Source: Saccharomycopsis malanga (Eukaryota > Ascomycota > Saccharomycetes > Ascoideales > Saccharomycopsidaceae). Taken from it: DNA of 64,000 nucleotides. The stretch's first letter is position 1; every line of letters starts with the position of its first letter. The notes beneath the pieces were generated by a model. That model saw only the letters and a program-made list of their open reading frames with translations, was not told where the DNA came from and made no database searches. The stretch lies in contig CP025321.1 in assembly GCA_004014935.1 (NCBI GenBank), forward strand, positions 124,001-188,000, written 5' to 3'. Of this stretch, positions 42,201 to 51,771 are shown piece after piece. Made by a program: the position numbers and the translations under genes.

Positions 42201-43294
42201 AGCTCGTGGGATTTGGCAGACTCGTTGATTTGTAGCTTTGAATACTCGGGTATAATTTTTATTTGAGGTTTTGTTATTTCTTCTAGCAATTGTTCTTCAT
42301 GATAAAGTAACGACTTTGGTTCTTGAGGTTTGGTTTTGTAATAGTTAACGGGAGATGATCTAAAGTCCGTTTTTATAGTAGAGGCAGTTATAGGCGTTGA
42401 TGCTTGAAACTCCTCCAAGTTTGGAGAGAAAATCTCTGTGTTAAAAGAGTTATCTGCTTCCAATGTATCATGATTAACAATTGGAGATTGGTTCGTATAA
42501 TTTGCGTTCAAAAGAAACTGGTCATGCTCCAAGTATCCTGAGGCTCCGTCTGCCAAAGTGGCCTCAATCAAGTTTTTCAAGTCAAGAGGATTGATAGGCT
42601 TGGAAGGCTTGTTACATACAGCACACTTTGGATACTTGGTGACATCATATTTGTCCATCATTATAAGGTAACATTCTGAGTGGCAGTCATGGCCGCATGT
42701 CAAGGAGATTATTCTGTCGTTGGCAAGACCGTAAGATAACCGAAACTTGTCAGCACATATGGAACATGATTTTCCAATTATGGAATGACGACGGCCCTTT
42801 AAACTTTTAGACAATTTTGATGTATGGCGCGATGTAGAGTTAATGGAAGACGAGCTCGAAAGTGAAGTGCTACCACTTGAAGCAGAATGTCTTCTGTATT
42901 CAGTTGAAGTTGGACTGTGGTTTATAAATGGGTTTTCCTCTGGTCTGGTTCCTGAGATTGAGTTGTGAATAATGTTGACAGGTGACTTTCTATAATCATA
43001 CGATGAACCAGGTGAAGTAGAGCCAGAGACGTTCCCCATAGCCTCGGAAACAATGGCAAAGTTAGATTTGGTGAAAAGAGTTAAAGGTGGTGGAACAAAC
43101 TTTCCACTTTTATATTTTGGAGAATCAAATGAACTAGGTGGAGAATGGAAACCTTGCTGCGAAATCTGAGGAGAGCCCATGGACGAGGTTCGAGAAGAAC
43201 GAGACTTTAGGGAAAGCCTAGAAAGAGGGCTCATGGACCCTTTAGGTTTAGAATGTTGTCCAAAATTGTCAAAGTTATTGTTGAATTCCATCAT
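39254..43294 (-). CDS. Ste5/Far1-type pheromone MAPK scaffold
   Basis: The 1346-residue protein has the domain order of Ste5 and Far1: an N-terminal Ser-rich basic region; a RING-H2 domain (about 177-230, CSIC...CGHDCHSEC...CAVC) that binds G-beta; a PH-like domain (about 455-550, WESYQFYLFTSNMLLLV); and a VWA-like domain (about 640-800, PIRLIVCLSL...IDKLALVYISK) that in Ste5 activates Fus3. The C-terminal 450 residues continue with a Ser/Thr-rich linker and a beta-rich region of unknown role. In this clade the family splits into Cst5 and Far1 forms; I cannot decide which this is. It is larger than S. cerevisiae Ste5 (917 residues). Two adjacent ATGs (43294, 43291) could start it. Confidence 0.8.
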   Translation of the reverse strand: MMEFNNNFDNFGQHSKPKGSMSPLSRLSLKSRSSRTSSMGSPQISQQGFHSPPSSFDSPKYKSGKFVPPPLTLFTKSNFAIVSEAMGNVSGSTSPGSSYDYRKSPVNIIHNSISGTRPEENPFINHSPTSTEYRRHSASSGSTSLSSSSSINSTSRHTSKLSKSLKGRRHSIIGKSCSICADKFRLSYGLANDRIISLTCGHDCHSECYLIMMDKYDVTKYPKCAVCNKPSKPINPLDLKNLIEATLADGASGYLEHDQFLLNANYTNQSPIVNHDTLEADNSFNTEIFSPNLEEFQASTPITASTIKTDFRSSPVNYYKTKPQEPKSLLYHEEQLLEEITKPQIKIIPEYSKLQINESAKSHELSCVLNVQMNEYLVNNFGKPIEELEIEIQNQKVVSNWIIENVLAKLDNFDKFRIRPVKVDNPLTTEDYESCPSPSSEEDEEGDLLVMFDVLMVEEEPGRWESYQFYLFTSNMLLLVDQNNNVISGLVKYKDDLASITEVNLNTIILNLSTLTLSELKVKSSNKLIIKKWKNYLNKQISTLSTLKVKRCTVPNSGVFSPPTVAPLEDEVIAKRITDSEDISTLSYHLVPLIQMTTNCWDVITDKNIVPEEVKHMYELLNNNMELPLPLLKKLIPDPEPIPIRLIVCLSLINKKRNKVSNEEYMEKIKKIVKDALDNMNPLIDKLALVYISKTIPSTNNTSSKKISSYITDITTWEAMEKQFKYLRIYDDASDTDEDINNLEETALYLEASERLLELWGDCKYKQDSNQPTTPTSATPTSNNFKFIKKLIMINDAFSKPQKNVYPTTQFFMGQSYQDKRYSKICKHTLQKLIREYKFSVHLYLLNDKLDHHMLSFLQQLINENYNTFGSSFESIRSLDDISMQDLIQNHYRKIVIPTMKIRLSSLKKNWIKLSKNEFKNNMFSLNELENTENALISPPPSSGSQGSDLVNTSFKRDRISNALGRCSTAHHSGSTLNIGRRLTSTSSGSLENRPISAGTLDSSRLLTSLSVCNTPTVPTFPFNHDPLMAYTETMADVGAEENSSYFPDTWNDDGLEVFDPSDEVEIFVNDIYPGYSKNLMISVNFTFDCTFKQIIKYSSSKAYSEECTSPGALISQDITTSTGNLEAFHKCSMLEYTGVYNDTDRIRPSDVNILIQIASSASSCTPSNSIRDTIHSKIIPLLEYQPDDRFSTMSIDTTTTNASFDLELPIYSSLLVDSRDHLYAKRQIQLTVISTLLYAIKLFQNENNQTSDTEDESSIVNKLDCKPLLLRLISVIFAIGKNCKTVSTSIKDFKIMGDMVYDEEHEMRYIEYLSFILSTVAELYESSPEDALTSSYQLICNLGFQ

Positions 43295-44731
43295 TAGTAC
43301 TGAAAAAAAGAGTATTTAAAACTCTGGATTTTGAAAAATAAAACCATGGATACAATAAATCAGAGAAACACCACCATTAAAAAGAATATATAGGTCAGGC
43401 CAACTCTTCGAGTAGACGAGATCTCCTTCTTTCTCCCCGAAAGCTTACTAGGTATTGAACGCTCATGTCAAATGGGGCTCCTGCAATGTTGCACCCATAT
43501 GCACCTCTTTGCCTCATCTTACACCATCTAGCGTCAGTAGAGACGACTTGTCATTTCCCCATTAGGACACCATAATGACCACTCGTCAATGAAACCAACG
43601 TATTTTCATTTGTCTGAATCGAAGAGAAAGTAATTGGCCATGTTTTTTGTAGAAGATATCATGGAGTGGTCTGGCACAGTGAAGAAAATAGAGACAGGGA
43701 TATGGCGATATTATCGACTTAAACCATTTCATCTTACCAAACTAATAAAATTGTTTAAGTTAGCTGTACGAGTTGTAGAAAAGAACCATCCAATCAAGGC
43801 AAGGCAGATCAATCATATCTGCAAACGCTTCTTTTGGCGAAGACGGCTCGCTAAGAGTTTATGATACGTCTTTTAGTGCACCGTTTGATGGAATTCCATC
43901 TTGTCTACGAGGAGTAAAGTTAGTAGTAAGTTGGTTTTTCTATGATGTACAGTTAGATCAGCCACCCTGATTTGTTCAACCAGTTTAACTTTATGTTGAA
44001 TATGATTTCACAGCCATTTTGATGCATTATGGGGCTCTAATGGTAATCCTCAAAGGTAATCACACTTCTACTCTCATTGTTATATTTCTATAGAGGTTTC
44101 CAAACTGTGGTGACAACTGTGTAACGCTGATCAAACATGTTCATGATAATTTATGATCCTGAAAAAATATTATTTTTTTCTAAATTTATATCTTTCAACT
44201 TGCCTTGGCTTTCCTCAACCTTCAATCAAACTCTTTCAATAGTGAATACAAGCTGTTATTAAAAAAGCTATCTGTTCTAAAAAGGAAAAGACAAAACACT
44301 TTTTCGCTAACACATTACCTATTGAGGCACACAATTCAGGCTGATTCCTCAAAGCAATCCTCATTTGGGTTGATGGCAGTGACTTTTTAAGTGACATGAA
44401 TAAAAGTAAAATGTAGCTTACGACAGGACTCATTTGTTGACGTTTTCATACAAAACATAATTGAGTGTAGTTGTAGTTTCCTCAATTTGATCATCAGTAT
44501 GGCTGGCTCACGACCGCAAAGGATAGAAGGACCGTCTCACCTGAATCTACATCTTGACAGATATCTAGAGGTAACAATAAGCATTAGGGCTACCCCTGAC
44601 GGATCTCCATATTCAAGTGACAACTGGAGATAAAATATACTATATAAGAATTAATATTAAAATAAGCAAGACTATAAACAAAACATAATACATAGAGGAC
44701 GTATAGACATATTGCAATATTAAGCAAAGCT
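43295..44731 (-). other. Scaffold gene promoter and ALG11 3' flank
   Basis: This 1.4-kb AT-rich interval lies 5' of the scaffold gene and 3' of ALG11. A 74-codon plus-strand frame from the ATG at 43640 encodes a basic peptide with no known similarity and is probably chance. No repeat copy is found here, although it is one of the longer gaps. Confidence 0.5.
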
Positions 44732-46588
44732 TTAGTACACTTGTTCCACTTTGCCTTTTTGTTCTCTCAAATACTGGTCGTACTTGACCAACTTGGTCAA
44801 ACAACGTTCCCAATCAGATTCGAATTTTTGATTGCTAAACTTCTCCAACACACAAGCCTTGCCACGTAGTCTAAGAGCAGCTCTTTGTTCATCTGTCAAC
44901 TTTGTTACTTGGGCAAAGATTTCGTGCAATTGTGGAAAACTTTGTTTGGAAGATTCCTGATAGTCTGGATCAGTTGGTGATTTGAAGAAGAATCCAGTTC
45001 TGTTAAATTCTGTCTGCTTTGGGCTTTGTGCGTTTTCTTCAAGATCCCATGGCACTGCAATATCTAAAAAGGGGCCAGCACTGGCGTGGCTTACTGGAAT
45101 TAGTCCGGAAGCCATTGTTTCCACCACGGCAATGCCAAAATGTTCGTTCCACATGGCATTGATACCGAAACCGCACTTACCAAAGTATTCCTCAACGATT
45201 GAATATGGAGCATCTAATATGAACTTCACCAGGTCTTCAATCCCTAGCAAAACAGTTTGTTCTTGCAATGACTTTACAAAAGCACGATCTTGTTCACCGC
45301 GAATAGAACCTATAAAGACTAATTCTGGCTTACTGGTCAAGGCTTCTACTGGGTTGCTTTTCAAGAATCTGGCGAATTCAGAAATGATGAGACTATGGCG
45401 TTTTTCTGGACGAAATTGGGCTAAACACATGAAACGGTTATTATTATGAGTATTGTCCTCCAAAGATACATTACCAGACTGTGAAGTAACAATATCCTGA
45501 TGCAATTTTTCAGCATTGATAAAGTTTTCAGTAGAACAAGGTGGATACAAGATCTTTGTTTTGACAGTGTTTTTATCTCTTTCGGTCCCATCAAGCATCC
45601 ACCAGATGTCGTTCAAATGGTTGAAGGTCCATGTTCCATTGCATAAAGGAACATCTATATAGTATCCCACAAAGGTGTAGACTACAAGGAACAACTTCCA
45701 GTACACATATTTGCCTAGGAGTTTTGCCTTGTTCAAAAATGAGCGCTGGTTGCTGATTTGTATGTTTAGTTTGTTCAACATGTCCGACTGAATCACAGGA
45801 AAGTGAGTGTAGGAGAGAATGGGGATTTTCAACAAATAATAAACTACAGGATAAGTGAAAGGATACCCCATTGTGTCAAGGAAGAAGTCAGGTGGACAAG
45901 CGTATATACCTTCAATAGCCAAGATAACAGACCCAATGGCTTGTCCTAGAAGAGTCCAGTTCTTCCAGTAGGAACCATCAACAAGAAACCGTTTGCGTAG
46001 ATGTATAAACACTACTCGTTTGTAGTCGAGGTTCAAATTAAATCGTTTCTGGACATTTCTTATGATTTCCTGTGGCGTGGCATCATCGCCAGTGTACACC
46101 ACAGCAATGTTGGATTTGTTAACGTTCAATGTCAGATGAACAGCTTGCCACAACACTCTTTCACCACCGCCGCCAGCATTGCAATATGGATGGAAGAATC
46201 CATACATCAATTTACGCTCTGGATCCGTAACATGGCGAGGCTGGGTGTCTGCTACAAACTTATTTACACTCTCATCATCACCAGCCACATCACAATCTTG
46301 TAGTTGAATAACAGAACTATTTTCCGTGTTGGTAGAATATAGTGATGGATTGTTAGAAGCGAGAATAATACGACGGCGTAATGAGCCTAATTTTATTCCT
46401 AATTTTTTCTTTGTAAGTTTGTTTGACCCATTGTTGATGGCTTGAATAATCTTCTTTTTATATTGAAGTGGCGGAACAAAGAAAAATCTTTGAAGAACAG
46501 ACGAAAGCGAATATATAAGAAACGCTATTCCTAATATAGCAGTGAACAACACCTGTGTAAACTTCTTGAGAACTTCTAAATATATCAT
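44732..46588 (-). CDS. ALG11: ER alpha-1,2-mannosyltransferase Alg11
   Basis: Alg11 adds the fourth and fifth mannoses from GDP-mannose to the dolichol-linked oligosaccharide on the cytosolic face of the ER. The 618-residue product has one N-terminal membrane helix (about 10-32). The GT4 fold follows, with the family signature HPYCNAGGGGERVLWQAV near 133-150, a second membrane-associated helix (YPVVYYLLKIPILSYTHFPV), FRPEKRHSLII starting the C-terminal Rossmann domain, and the GT4 EX7E-type motif in EHFGIAVVETMASGLIPV. S. cerevisiae Alg11 is 548 residues; the extra length is an N-terminal linker. The frame opens at a TTG upstream; the first ATG is 46588. Confidence 0.97.
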   Translation of the reverse strand: MIYLEVLKKFTQVLFTAILGIAFLIYSLSSVLQRFFFVPPLQYKKKIIQAINNGSNKLTKKKLGIKLGSLRRRIILASNNPSLYSTNTENSSVIQLQDCDVAGDDESVNKFVADTQPRHVTDPERKLMYGFFHPYCNAGGGGERVLWQAVHLTLNVNKSNIAVVYTGDDATPQEIIRNVQKRFNLNLDYKRVVFIHLRKRFLVDGSYWKNWTLLGQAIGSVILAIEGIYACPPDFFLDTMGYPFTYPVVYYLLKIPILSYTHFPVIQSDMLNKLNIQISNQRSFLNKAKLLGKYVYWKLFLVVYTFVGYYIDVPLCNGTWTFNHLNDIWWMLDGTERDKNTVKTKILYPPCSTENFINAEKLHQDIVTSQSGNVSLEDNTHNNNRFMCLAQFRPEKRHSLIISEFARFLKSNPVEALTSKPELVFIGSIRGEQDRAFVKSLQEQTVLLGIEDLVKFILDAPYSIVEEYFGKCGFGINAMWNEHFGIAVVETMASGLIPVSHASAGPFLDIAVPWDLEENAQSPKQTEFNRTGFFFKSPTDPDYQESSKQSFPQLHEIFAQVTKLTDEQRAALRLRGKACVLEKFSNQKFESDWERCLTKLVKYDQYLREQKGKVEQVY

Positions 46589-47170
46589 TTTAAGCCTATT
46601 GATATTGACAGCTAGTAGCAATGGTAGCTAACAACTATTTCTGATAATGGCTGCCAATAGATACGTATTTGACAATGGCGGTTAACGATTATGTAGTAAA
46701 ACAGTAATTATGATGATCGTAAAATCACCTTGTGAGCCTTATTCAACTAACACCACCAGTTAATATCAATATTAGCACCGTTGATTCTAAATGGCCTACA
46801 AAGTAATACTTGTTTATTTCGGTGTCTATGATTTTTCCCTGCCGTTTTTTGAAAGATTTCGGCGCGTGCGTCCAGCTCTAGATAAGACTTTCAACATGAA
46901 CGCTTGATAACTGTGACTAAATTATAAATTTTTGATTTGCATCGCTTTGGTCCCTATTAAGCTTTGTTTTATTTGACCTTTCTAGAAATGTTTTTTTGAA
47001 AAAGTGCAGTTAATGCTATTAACTGTATACCTGTTGACAAGATTTTGGGCGGTTGTTTTTTAGATATCAATTATGGCAATACGCCAAAAGCATGGCCAAA
47101 TATATTACCAAAACTTTACTGTAAAAGCTCCACAACTGTATATATATTACAAAACACACAAAAATTAATA
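46589..47170 (-). promoter_or_regulatory. ALG11 upstream region with hairpin
   Basis: This 582-bp interval runs from the ALG11 ATG to the end of the next minus-strand gene. It holds a perfect inverted repeat with 8-bp arms and a 3-bp loop at 47007-47025 (CAGTTAAT ... ATTAACTG). TTTCGGCGCGTGCG near 46857 is the only GC-rich patch. No gene is seen. Confidence 0.45.
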
Positions 47171-48250
47171 CTAACTAATTATCAGATCCTTTAAACCAAT
47201 ACCCAGAACCCTTTCCAAAGATTGTAAGCTTTCTGAATCATTTTCCAACTTGCCCACACTAAAAATTACTGCACGAGTTTCATGTTCAAAAGCTGTTATA
47301 AATAAATAGATAAGGAATAAGAATAAAAGCAAAAAAGCAAAAAGTATCCTGGTGCTTGGTTTTGCCATCCAAGGTGTCTTCCGGTTGCCTATTTGTTGAT
47401 AATGCTTTATACTTGGGTTGTAATGGTAGTGTGCAAATCTTTTATTAGTGATCATCTTCTCATTGGAGAATACTTTTGATCTTTTACAGCTTTGTACTCT
47501 ATCGAGGTTTGGTGAAAGAAAGATAGATGGGCTATTGCTTGATATCAATGGCGTAGAACAACTACTGCTAAATGGAGTTGAAGATGATGAGAACAGAGAG
47601 TTATTAGTACTGCAAAGCTTAAATTCTTGATTATCTGTGATCCTTGGAGAATTTGTAAAGGTTAATTGTGATTCGTTATCACTGTCAATAGTTGGAGTAC
47701 TGTAGGAGTCAGAAAGTATTTGTTTATTCATACCATCTGTACTTTTGATGCAGAGGAGATCATAACTTATGGTGAAAGGGTTAACAATTGGCTCAACAAC
47801 ATATGAACCTGTTTTTCCATCAAAAATTCCATGTTCCTGGTTAAACTTGAGCATTTTCAAGTTTTCACGTTCGTTCCATATCATCGTTTTGAAAAGCAGG
47901 AAATCATCCAGATCTTGCTTGAAACTTTCCATCAATCTTTGTATCTGGAATTTACGGATTTTGGTGGTTTCACCAGATATGTCGTTTTCTTGAAACCTTT
48001 TGATACGGGCCATGGATCGAATTAAGGACTCACGTTCTGCCAATAGCTTCGTTATACGTTTTGTTAGACTTATTTCATTAGAATTGGGGACCAATGAAAT
48101 TGTTTGTTTCCAATTACTGAGCTTGACCAACTCTGACATAGTAAATTTTTCATACTTGACTGCTCTTGAGCGAAGCCGTTTGAATGTTTTATCTGGATTG
48201 TATTCAATGTTGATACTAAAAACAGGAGATTCACCTAGGGAGTTTGACAT
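47171..48250 (-). CDS. Unknown protein with one C-terminal membrane segment
   Basis: I do not recognise this 359-residue protein. The first 160 residues are charged and predicted helical (KRITKLLAERESLIRSMARIKRF, then DLDDFLLFKTMIWNERENLKML), possibly a coiled coil. A Ser/Asn-rich, likely disordered segment covers about 175-285. A single strong membrane helix, ILFAFLLLFLFLIYLFITAF, sits at about 300-320, followed by a 39-residue tail, so a type II or tail-proximal anchor with the N terminus in the cytosol is likely. No signal peptide is seen. It shares a divergent promoter with PAM17. The ATG at 48250 is the first available. Confidence 0.65.
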   Translation of the reverse strand: MSNSLGESPVFSINIEYNPDKTFKRLRSRAVKYEKFTMSELVKLSNWKQTISLVPNSNEISLTKRITKLLAERESLIRSMARIKRFQENDISGETTKIRKFQIQRLMESFKQDLDDFLLFKTMIWNERENLKMLKFNQEHGIFDGKTGSYVVEPIVNPFTISYDLLCIKSTDGMNKQILSDSYSTPTIDSDNESQLTFTNSPRITDNQEFKLCSTNNSLFSSSSTPFSSSCSTPLISSNSPSIFLSPNLDRVQSCKRSKVFSNEKMITNKRFAHYHYNPSIKHYQQIGNRKTPWMAKPSTRILFAFLLLFLFLIYLFITAFEHETRAVIFSVGKLENDSESLQSLERVLGIGLKDLIIS

Positions 48251-49161
48251 TTTTGAACAGAGAATGTGACGAACAGTATAATATTTTTCTGATTGTATGC
48301 TTTTTGCTACAAGCTTTAAAAAAAAAATTAAAAATACATTGCTTTCGGTTCGTATTTATATAGTTTCTTTAGTAATATAAGAAATGCCTTGGTTTGAATG
48401 ATGATTAGCCATGGATATACTATTCTACGGCGGCATTAGGTAGAATGTGTCAGTATAACTATAAGGGATACTGTTTAAAATAAATCAAACCCGTATTGTT
48501 CAAACCCAAAAACAAGTTGTTATATAGACAGTGTAAAAGCTTTTGACAGACAGGAAGCTCAGAGATAAGCCTAAATAGTGGATACGCACCATATTTAATA
48601 CGCGTATTCTGAGACAGCCGACCATGATACTAGTGATACACTGTTTGCTACGTTAGTTGGCAAAGTGTTCATTATTTTAAGTAGCGTAAGTTGTTATTGT
48701 ATTACTGTCGCCAGAAATAAATAAAGTAGTGTCATAAATGATATAATTAGGGGAAGGTAATCGTAAAACAGCCAAAATGTAACCTGTAATTCAAAAAGCC
48801 ACTTTTTCAAACTTGAAATAATTAAATAAGCTCCAAATCCAAACCAATATTATAAACATTTTTTAAATGAATATTAATCCCAAACACTTGAGATTGGACC
48901 CAACTTTTATATATCATATACTAGTTGGGCAACCGGTCCGGATATTTCAACGGTCCGGAAGTTGACCAATGGACCGGAAATGGAAAATTCTGAACGGAAA
49001 AGAATAGTGGAAAATTAGATAGAGGAATAAACGAAATAAGGCCATCTTTAAATTGATCAACAGATTAAACCAGAATTTTGAGGGTTTGAAAAGCTGACTA
49101 CGTAGTGTGTGTGCTTTGGTATTGGATATTTAAAACAATAATTAATAGACATCACATCACA
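48251..49161. promoter_or_regulatory. Divergent promoter with three GGWCCGGA sites
   Basis: GGTCCGGA at 48935-48942, GGTCCGGA at 48952-48959 and GGACCGGA at 48971-48978 form a regular cluster 17 and 19 bp apart, about 185-230 bp before the PAM17 ATG. CGG/CCG half-sites suggest a zinc-cluster factor. AATACGCGTATT, a 12-bp palindrome with an MCB core, lies at 48597-48608. The flanking DNA is AT-rich. Confidence 0.55.
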
Positions 49162-49749
49162 ATGAACCGAATTGTGGGACTTGGGATTAGAAACACGTTT
49201 AAAGCTGGAATGTTCAGCAGATCCATAAGACTCAGCAATGCTAAACCAATTAGCATTAATGGGTTGAGATTCAACAGCACTAATGGTGCTCCTACTGCTC
49301 TTTCATGGAACAAGTTTCTTGACTTGCGTAAACAAGAACGCCGTCTTAATTTGTATTCTTCCATTGCAACAGCCTTTGTCGGTGCTACAGTAGGTTGGGC
49401 TTATATTTCACAAGTGGAGTTGGATTCATCGTTAACTTTGTTTGGGTTTGACCCAATATTGGTGTTGGCAGTGACCTTGGTAGGATCAAGTGGTCTTGGG
49501 TACTTGTCGGGTCCATTGCTTGGCAGTGCTCTTTTCAAAACCAAGAATAAATCAATCTTGCACTTGTATCAACAAAAAAACTCGCTTTTCTTGAAACATA
49601 TCATCAAGAACAGAGTAGATGCCTCTAGACAGAGTTTTTCAAACCCTGTGCCAGACTTTTACGGGGAGAAAATCACTAGCTTGAAAGAATACAAGCAGTG
49701 GTTGAGAGACTGTAATGCCTACAGAAGAAAGGTTGGTGATTTGCAATAG
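49162..49749 (+). CDS. PAM17: Mitochondrial import motor subunit Pam17
   Basis: Pam17 is an inner-membrane protein that organises the Pam16/Pam18 part of the TIM23 import motor. The 195-residue product matches the yeast length of 197. It begins with a basic, acid-free mitochondrial presequence. The conserved block LSWNKFLDLRKQERRLNL follows, then two membrane helices (about 65-85 and 98-125) linked by a short loop containing LTLFGFDPILVL, and a conserved C-terminal tail with DFYGEKI and LKEYKQWLRDC. The open frame extends upstream to a GTG; the ATG at 49162 gives the proper presequence. Confidence 0.95.
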   Translation: MNRIVGLGIRNTFKAGMFSRSIRLSNAKPISINGLRFNSTNGAPTALSWNKFLDLRKQERRLNLYSSIATAFVGATVGWAYISQVELDSSLTLFGFDPILVLAVTLVGSSGLGYLSGPLLGSALFKTKNKSILHLYQQKNSLFLKHIIKNRVDASRQSFSNPVPDFYGEKITSLKEYKQWLRDCNAYRRKVGDLQ

Positions 49750-50475
49750 AAGGGTTGGAAATGGAACTCTGAAGGATATTATTACGCATATTTGTTTTTA
49801 CCGTTTATATTGAATTTGTTCAAAAATTGTATATAGCACATTTTTCTTTATCAACATTTGTTAACATATTCCATGTTATTGTAGGATGCTATGATTAGAA
49901 TTTCATAAGAGTTGAAACCACTTTATAGACACATTATCTCTATTCCGATTCTCTAAAACAAAATTATAGTGAATTTAGGTAGTTTGAAGAAAACTGTTAA
50001 ATAAGGCTTGGAGAGATGCTAAATAAACTTAAGATGTGTTATTCATTATATTATATAAGGATGATAATGTATGTGTTTTCCCCACCGGGTTTTACCAAGT
50101 CCTTTCAAATATGTGGTGGGCTCGAAATAAAAGATTTTTTTAATGATAATCTTATATTCAGGTCAGTTACATATACATTCACTATGCAAAAAGGAGGCTT
50201 GGTTAGAAAACAGCCCAGGTACCTCGGCCAACAACTAATAAACTTCCATATTCATGAACATTCTAAACATTTACATCATGAAAAGAAAAAAATAAAAAAG
50301 CATTGTGTGGTTTGCCCTTTACACAATCTTTTTTGTTGGAAAACAAAAGCTACGAATATAGAGATTGAAGATATAGAGATTGAAGACCGACCTTTACACA
50401 TTTTAGTTATGAATACTATTTATCACTATACAACTTGTTACTTAAAATCAAAAAACATAATACCAGCAGGCAACG
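49750..50475. other. Convergent gap with repeat copy C
   Basis: This 726-bp gap lies between the 3' ends of PAM17 and the FAH-fold gene. It contains repeat copy C and a 15-bp tandem duplication of ATAGAGATTGAAGAT near 50357-50388. A 156-codon open frame spans the gap but crosses the repeat and shows no protein-like features. Confidence 0.55.
50075..50153 (-). repeat. Dispersed 3'-flank repeat, copy C
   Basis: On the minus strand it shows TTTATTTCGAGCCCA, CCACATAT, then AAAGGACTTGGTAAAACCC and GGTGGGGAAAAC. The middle block with the TATACGCGC sequence is absent, so this is an internally shortened copy. Confidence 0.75.
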
Positions 50476-51387
50476 TTACAACTTAAAGTCTCTGAAGCCG
50501 TTTCTTTCAAATAAGACTTTGTTTTCAATAGAACCAATTTTATCGATTTTGCAAATGCAAACGTCATTATTCTGCAACCATTTTGGTTCTTTCATACCAG
50601 CGGCAACACCACTAGGGGTACCAGTAAAAATGATATCACCAGGGAGCAAGGTGGTGCCTTGAGACAAAAAGTGCACGGTTTGAATGACATTGAAGATCAT
50701 GTCGTTAGTAGTGGAATCTTGTCTGGTTTCGCCATTGACGATAGATTTGATTCCCAAGTCGTTTGGATCACCAACTACTGATGGCGAGACTACAGCAGGG
50801 CCAATTGGGGCCCACGTATCGAACATCTTGCCAGTAGTGAACTGAGAACCTCCACGGGCAATTTGCCATGTTCTTTGAGAAACATCGTTTCCTACAGAAT
50901 AGCCGAGAATATAGTCAAAAACCTTTTCTTTAGGGATATCTCTACCGGCTTTACCAATAACAATAACAAGCTCTGTTTCGTAGTCTACACGGGGTGCTGT
51001 GGATGAAGGGTTTTCAAGCACCTGGGCAAGTTTTGGAACAATGATCTCTGATACAGGACCTGTGATTGCTGTCAATGGTTTATTGAAGATGACAGGATAC
51101 TGTGGCAAGGGAGTATTCAATTCCCGAGCATGTTTTGCATAGTTGAGGCCAAGTAAACGTACAGTGCCAATACAATCAGCAGAAATAGGGCAAAGCAATT
51201 TTCTTATAGGCTTGATAATTGACGTGATGGTATAATTGTCAAAAATGTTACCTATGATCACATATGCTTCTTTGGCATGTTCTCGAGCATCGAATTGTTC
51301 TGGAAGAACCAGACTAGGCACAATTGCCTCACCAGAATAAATTTTATTGTCTGTTGAGACGAATCGAACGAGTCTTTCAAATGACAT
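50476..51387 (-). CDS. Fumarylacetoacetate hydrolase-fold family protein
   Basis: The 303-residue protein belongs to the FAH superfamily (FAHD1/2, acylpyruvase or oxaloacetate decarboxylase types). The fold starts at about 75 with IGTVRLLGLNYAKHA. Metal-binding acids are in VDYETELVIVIGK, and GYSVGNDVSQRTWQ, KMFDTWAPIGP and the closing LLPGDIIFTGTPSGVA are all classic. The N-terminal 70 residues form the small accessory domain. Candidate activities are 2-oxo-acid hydrolysis or decarboxylation, in the cytosol or mitochondria; the substrate cannot be read from sequence. The open frame continues upstream to a TTG, and the ATG at 51387 (MSFERLVRFV) is chosen. It is divergent from PEX5. Confidence 0.88.
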   Translation of the reverse strand: MSFERLVRFVSTDNKIYSGEAIVPSLVLPEQFDAREHAKEAYVIIGNIFDNYTITSIIKPIRKLLCPISADCIGTVRLLGLNYAKHARELNTPLPQYPVIFNKPLTAITGPVSEIIVPKLAQVLENPSSTAPRVDYETELVIVIGKAGRDIPKEKVFDYILGYSVGNDVSQRTWQIARGGSQFTTGKMFDTWAPIGPAVVSPSVVGDPNDLGIKSIVNGETRQDSTTNDMIFNVIQTVHFLSQGTTLLPGDIIFTGTPSGVAAGMKEPKWLQNNDVCICKIDKIGSIENKVLFERNGFRDFKL

Positions 51388-51771
51388 TTTGTTAAATGGT
51401 TTTAATTGGTTGTAATTGCAATTTTCCAACACCTTCAAATCTAAAAGGTTGTACGTTTATATTATGTTATACAATTCTAAAACTATATAGTTCTATCATC
51501 AAAAATTGCCGATTACAACTTTATACATACTGATTTTCCTTATATATATTACATTATCCCTGATATCCCATAGATATGATGGACCAGTGCCTCGGAGTGA
51601 GTCAATTGCCGAAATTCTCCGCTTTACCGACCGGGTGGTGATACCCCTTGGCAATGATTTTGCCTTCAAAGAGAGAAAAGTGTCAAAATAGCTTCTGAAA
51701 ACAATAGTTACTTCCAACCTACAGGAACATTAGTAAACTTATTTGATTTTGACTGTTAAAACGTTTACAAA
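51388..51771. promoter_or_regulatory. Divergent FAH/PEX5 promoter with CCTCGG site
   Basis: CCTCGG at 51590-51595 is the site bound by fungal FarA/FarB and the Candida homologue Ctf1, which induce fatty-acid and peroxisome genes. It also starts a CGG-N13-CCG arrangement (51593-51611). It lies 177 bp before PEX5 and about 200 bp before the FAH-fold gene, so either or both could respond. Confidence 0.5.

Noticed and set aside
43640-43864. 74-codon basic plus-strand frame in the scaffold promoter
   Set aside because: No similarity is known to me, and length and context are within chance for AT-rich spacers.
50016-50486. 156-codon plus-strand frame between PAM17 and the FAH-fold gene
   Set aside because: It runs through repeat copy C and low-complexity DNA in a convergent spacer and overlaps the end of the neighbouring gene.
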